The notes under the pieces: model-generated
What the model was told of the DNA's origin: nothing
The model's database searches: none
Seen by the model: only the letters and a program-made list of their open reading frames with translations
Shown here: piece after piece, positions 61,023-64,000 of the stretch
How the letters are laid out: every line of letters begins with the position of its first letter
Numbering within the stretch: the stretch's first letter is position 1
NCBI RefSeq assembly: GCF_014898815.1
Contig: NW_026515428.1
Coordinates: 992,001-1,056,000, forward strand
Length of the DNA stretch: 64,000 nt
Direction of reading: 5' to 3'
From: Panonychus citri
Lineage: Eukaryota; Arthropoda; Arachnida; Trombidiformes; Tetranychidae
Made by a program: the position numbers and the translations under genes

Positions 61023-64000
61023 TGTGTCTCTTTAGTAACGATCTATCCGTTTATAAGGTTGGACTTTTTTTACCGTTAAAAAAAGCGATTCAATCAATTG
61101 GATTCACAGGTAAATTATTTTCGATCAAATTTTCATCTAAATTGTAACAATTTTCATCTTTCTCTTTTCTATCAAGTATAATTTGATGATTTTCTCCTCT
61201 TTTTTGTTGTTGTTGATTATTGTGATTAGTGAATGAAAACTAAAAGAGATTGAAACACCAAACAATTACGATGAACAATTGATCTCACAGGGTAACAATT
61301 ACTTGATTTTGCTCTCAAATAATGGGCTAATTAAAGGTTAGATATTGTGATGGGCTAATTGTCAACAATTGAAGAGATGGAAAAACAAAAGATTTTGTAT
61401 TTTTTGTTTATTCCAAACCAGAAATTGAACCAGAAAATTAGAAAGAAGAGAAAAAAAATCTTCTCTTTTAAAATGTATTGGAAATCAATAGATTGAGTGA
61501 TGATGATGGTGATTATAAACACTTCCAATTGTTGATTGTAAACACATACACACTTTCTGTTGATGGTGATGATTTATATCCAATTGGCATGGAATCATAA
61601 GTGACAAACAAAAGAGAATAGAAGAAAAAAAATCATCGAATTAACAATAAATGTAATAACAAAATTAAAGAGAAAATTAATCTTACCCTTTTGATTTGTT
61701 TTCCAAAATCAAGACCAATTCTCATTACCGAATTGAGAGATTATCCTTTCCAATGGATTAACGGTCAACAATTAGAATTATGATTATCTTGTCACAGAGA
61801 AAATGGCGAATAATTGATCGATAATTGTAGATAAAAAAAAGAAAACAATATCAACTCAATTAATATGGAGAAAAAAAAAACTTTGGCAATTATATTAATC
61901 AAGGGAAGGAAAATAATAATAATAATCAGCTGATTGAAGATTCCAAAATTATTTCACTTGATATCTTTTTCCTAATTGGTGTTGATTTGTAAATTGTTGT
62001 TCGTTGGTTTCTCATTGATTGAAATGTCGCTTCTTTAACAAGGTAACATTATGATAGAAGAAAGAAAAAGAAATTGGTAAAAATTGATAAATTTTCTTTA
62101 AAGATGAGGATGAAATTGGAATCGAGATGTTAGTCTGATGGAGATCAAGTCAACACTGAAACTGGTTTCTTTCGGTGATCAACTACCAACTTCTTAGAGT
62201 GGAAAAAGTTTCCACCCTGTAAACTTCCCTCCGGGAGAATGAAGCAAAATAAAAGGTAAACTTGTCTTCTCTCTCTTTCTATCTTCCTATCTTCCTATCA
62301 TCCAATTCTCTCTCTCTCTCTCTCTCTCTTGTTTATCATCTTCTTTTCTTTCTCCCTTTTCTTTTTCTCATCAATCTTGTTGTCCAACCAAAAGAAAAAC
62401 TTAATTTGTTATGGATTTACACTTTTACTATTGATGATTAGTGATGATTAATAAATTGTCTCTTCATCAATGATTAAATAATCAACAGATTACCTGACAT
62501 TTTGTTTTTACAGTTATTTGTCACTTGGATTTATATTTATAACGGATTAGTTAATTTTATTACCTTTCTCTCAATCTTAATGTTTGTTTTGCTTTTTTTT
62601 TGAAAAATAATTTTCTTTAATCATTACGATTGCAATTAGATTTGATTGTTTCAATCAATTTGATCTAAATTATTAACTCTGGGTGTGTTTTAATTTAGTT
62701 ATATGCTCTATCATTGTTGAATAATTGTTTACAATTAAAGGATTAAAGGTTTTCAAGTGATTACCAGAAAGTTATGATAATCATAATGAACAATTTAATG
62801 ATCAGTGATTAGGTTTACATAACCAATCAAAAGATTAAATTGTTTCCTTAATCATTTCAATGGATTAATAATTATTATCATTATTATCAATTCTTTACCA
62901 ATACCACTAATCAACTTGACAATTAACGGTATTTTGATTGCTGTTTATGGGATTCAGTTTTTAATTCACTTGATTAACTTGTAATTAGCCAACTAATCAA
63001 AGTTTCCAATAAAGAGAAGTAAAAAATTTATTCAATTAACATGTTAATCTAATGATTAAGATTTCCAATCAATTTGATTTAATCTATTTTTAATTTACTC
63101 ATTAAGATTGTCAATTATCATCTTAATTGTGATGGTTGATTGTTTCAACGATTCCAATAGTTTACAATTAAAGAGAAACGTAAATCATCAATTTAAAAGT
63201 GTTAATTGTTGGTGTTAAGTTTTTTTCCTTCTAATTATTTGGTTGATTAACTGAGAATCACAATTTAAATATAAATCTATATAAATAGTATTAACTGATT
63301 AATTGATTTGATTACACAAATTTTGTTGACAATTTAAAATCAATCGCGGTTAATGGTTGATTGCTAATGGTTAGAAACAACTAAATTAACAAGTTGATTA
63401 AGAAAAGTTTTTTTTTCTTAACCAAAACAATTAAGAAAAAAAAAGTTATGAGTTGATCATCGTTATCAACGAGTGTTAATTATTGATTGTTGATTGTTGA
63501 TTAGTGTGTCAATAGATTGTATAATTAACTAATTCACTGGATTGGGTTGAGTTGAAATGCTCTAAATATTATTGATAATTAAACAGTTGTAAGAGTAACA
63601 ATTAACAATTTAAACTTAATAAGAATGTTAATTAATTTAGTTCTTCTTATTCTGATTCATTTTGATTAGTTAATTGTTGAGAAACAATTTCAATCATCAA
63701 GACAAATCAAGTGAAGAGAATGAAAAAAAAAATTTATCAATTGTTGAAAATTTACTTGATTAGGAAAATCAATTAATTAGCAAACATAATTAGAAACTTT
63801 TTAATTGTAAGTTTGTTTCTAATTTGATTATCAGTCAATAGTCCAATCCAATGATCACAATTGTAACAATTAATTGTTTTCATTTTAATTGAAATCATTT
63901 CTCTCATTTTGATTCTTTTGATTATAATTAATTGTTGCTGATTGTTGATCAATTGTGTTTACTTTTTTACCGCTTAATTTAATTGCCTTGAGGGTGATTA
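61023..64000. other. Upstream region of the CABIT-domain gene
   Basis: This should contain the 5' UTR and promoter of the minus-strand CABIT gene, but no TATA box or first exon stands out. A (TC)n run lies at about 62306-62330. The remainder is AT-rich sequence with many TTAATTGTT and AACAATTTA words. No coding frame was supported. Confidence 0.45.

Noticed and set aside
1..64000. CRISPR arrays, bacterial operons or viral genes
   Set aside because: No spaced direct repeats, ribosome binding sites or viral protein similarities were seen; intron-bearing genes and tRNAs with Pol III features show a eukaryotic nuclear genome.

Overview
This is nuclear DNA from a small-intron eukaryote, most likely an arthropod. 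It is very AT-rich and crowded with (GA)n, (TC)n and (GAT)n microsatellites, and its genes carry GT-AG introns. The ferritin protein reads most like chelicerate (tick or mite) ferritin 1, and a double-domain heme peroxidase is also an arthropod trait. I infer a chelicerate, possibly an acariform mite, but the species cannot be fixed from this sequence.

Layout. At 1-606 (minus) lies the first coding exon of a PI4KA-type phosphatidylinositol 4-kinase. It is transcribed away from a six-exon TMEM268-like membrane protein gene at 1359-5278 (plus), so the two share a divergent promoter region. A cytosolic ferritin heavy-chain gene at 6214-8113 (minus) converges on the TMEM268-like gene. It has a TATA box and an IRE-like hairpin in its 5' leader. 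After a gene-poor stretch come two tRNA genes: tRNA-Tyr with an intron (11798-11887) and tRNA-Leu(CAG) (12110-12193). An 11-exon gene at 14101-27366 (plus) encodes a protein of about 1547 residues with two animal heme peroxidase domains (DBLOX type). From about 27.4 to 37 kb I find no confident gene, only a TIR element at 33695-34546. A four-exon gene at 36958-41073 (plus) encodes a secreted, low-complexity protein of 916 residues rich in Gly, Asn, Gln and Asp-Tyr. From 41 to 57.9 kb the sequence is mostly simple-repeat-rich spacer with one or two candidate orphan exons and two hairpins. The last gene, at 57867-61022 (minus), is a single 1051-codon exon for a CABIT-domain, GAREM/Serrano-like adaptor.

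Gene models were assembled by hand from splice signals, reading phase and protein similarity recognised from memory. For every multi-exon gene listed as one CDS, the exon phases join without a break. The genes are unrelated housekeeping or developmental functions, not an operon-like system. One speculative link is that the peroxidase and the tyrosine-bearing secreted protein, which are neighbours, could act together in extracellular crosslinking. The most interesting points are the degenerate first peroxidase domain with a furin-like site before the intact second domain, the non-canonical IRE-like hairpin, the TIR element, the Asp-Tyr-rich secreted protein, and an orphan exon at 45.3 kb.
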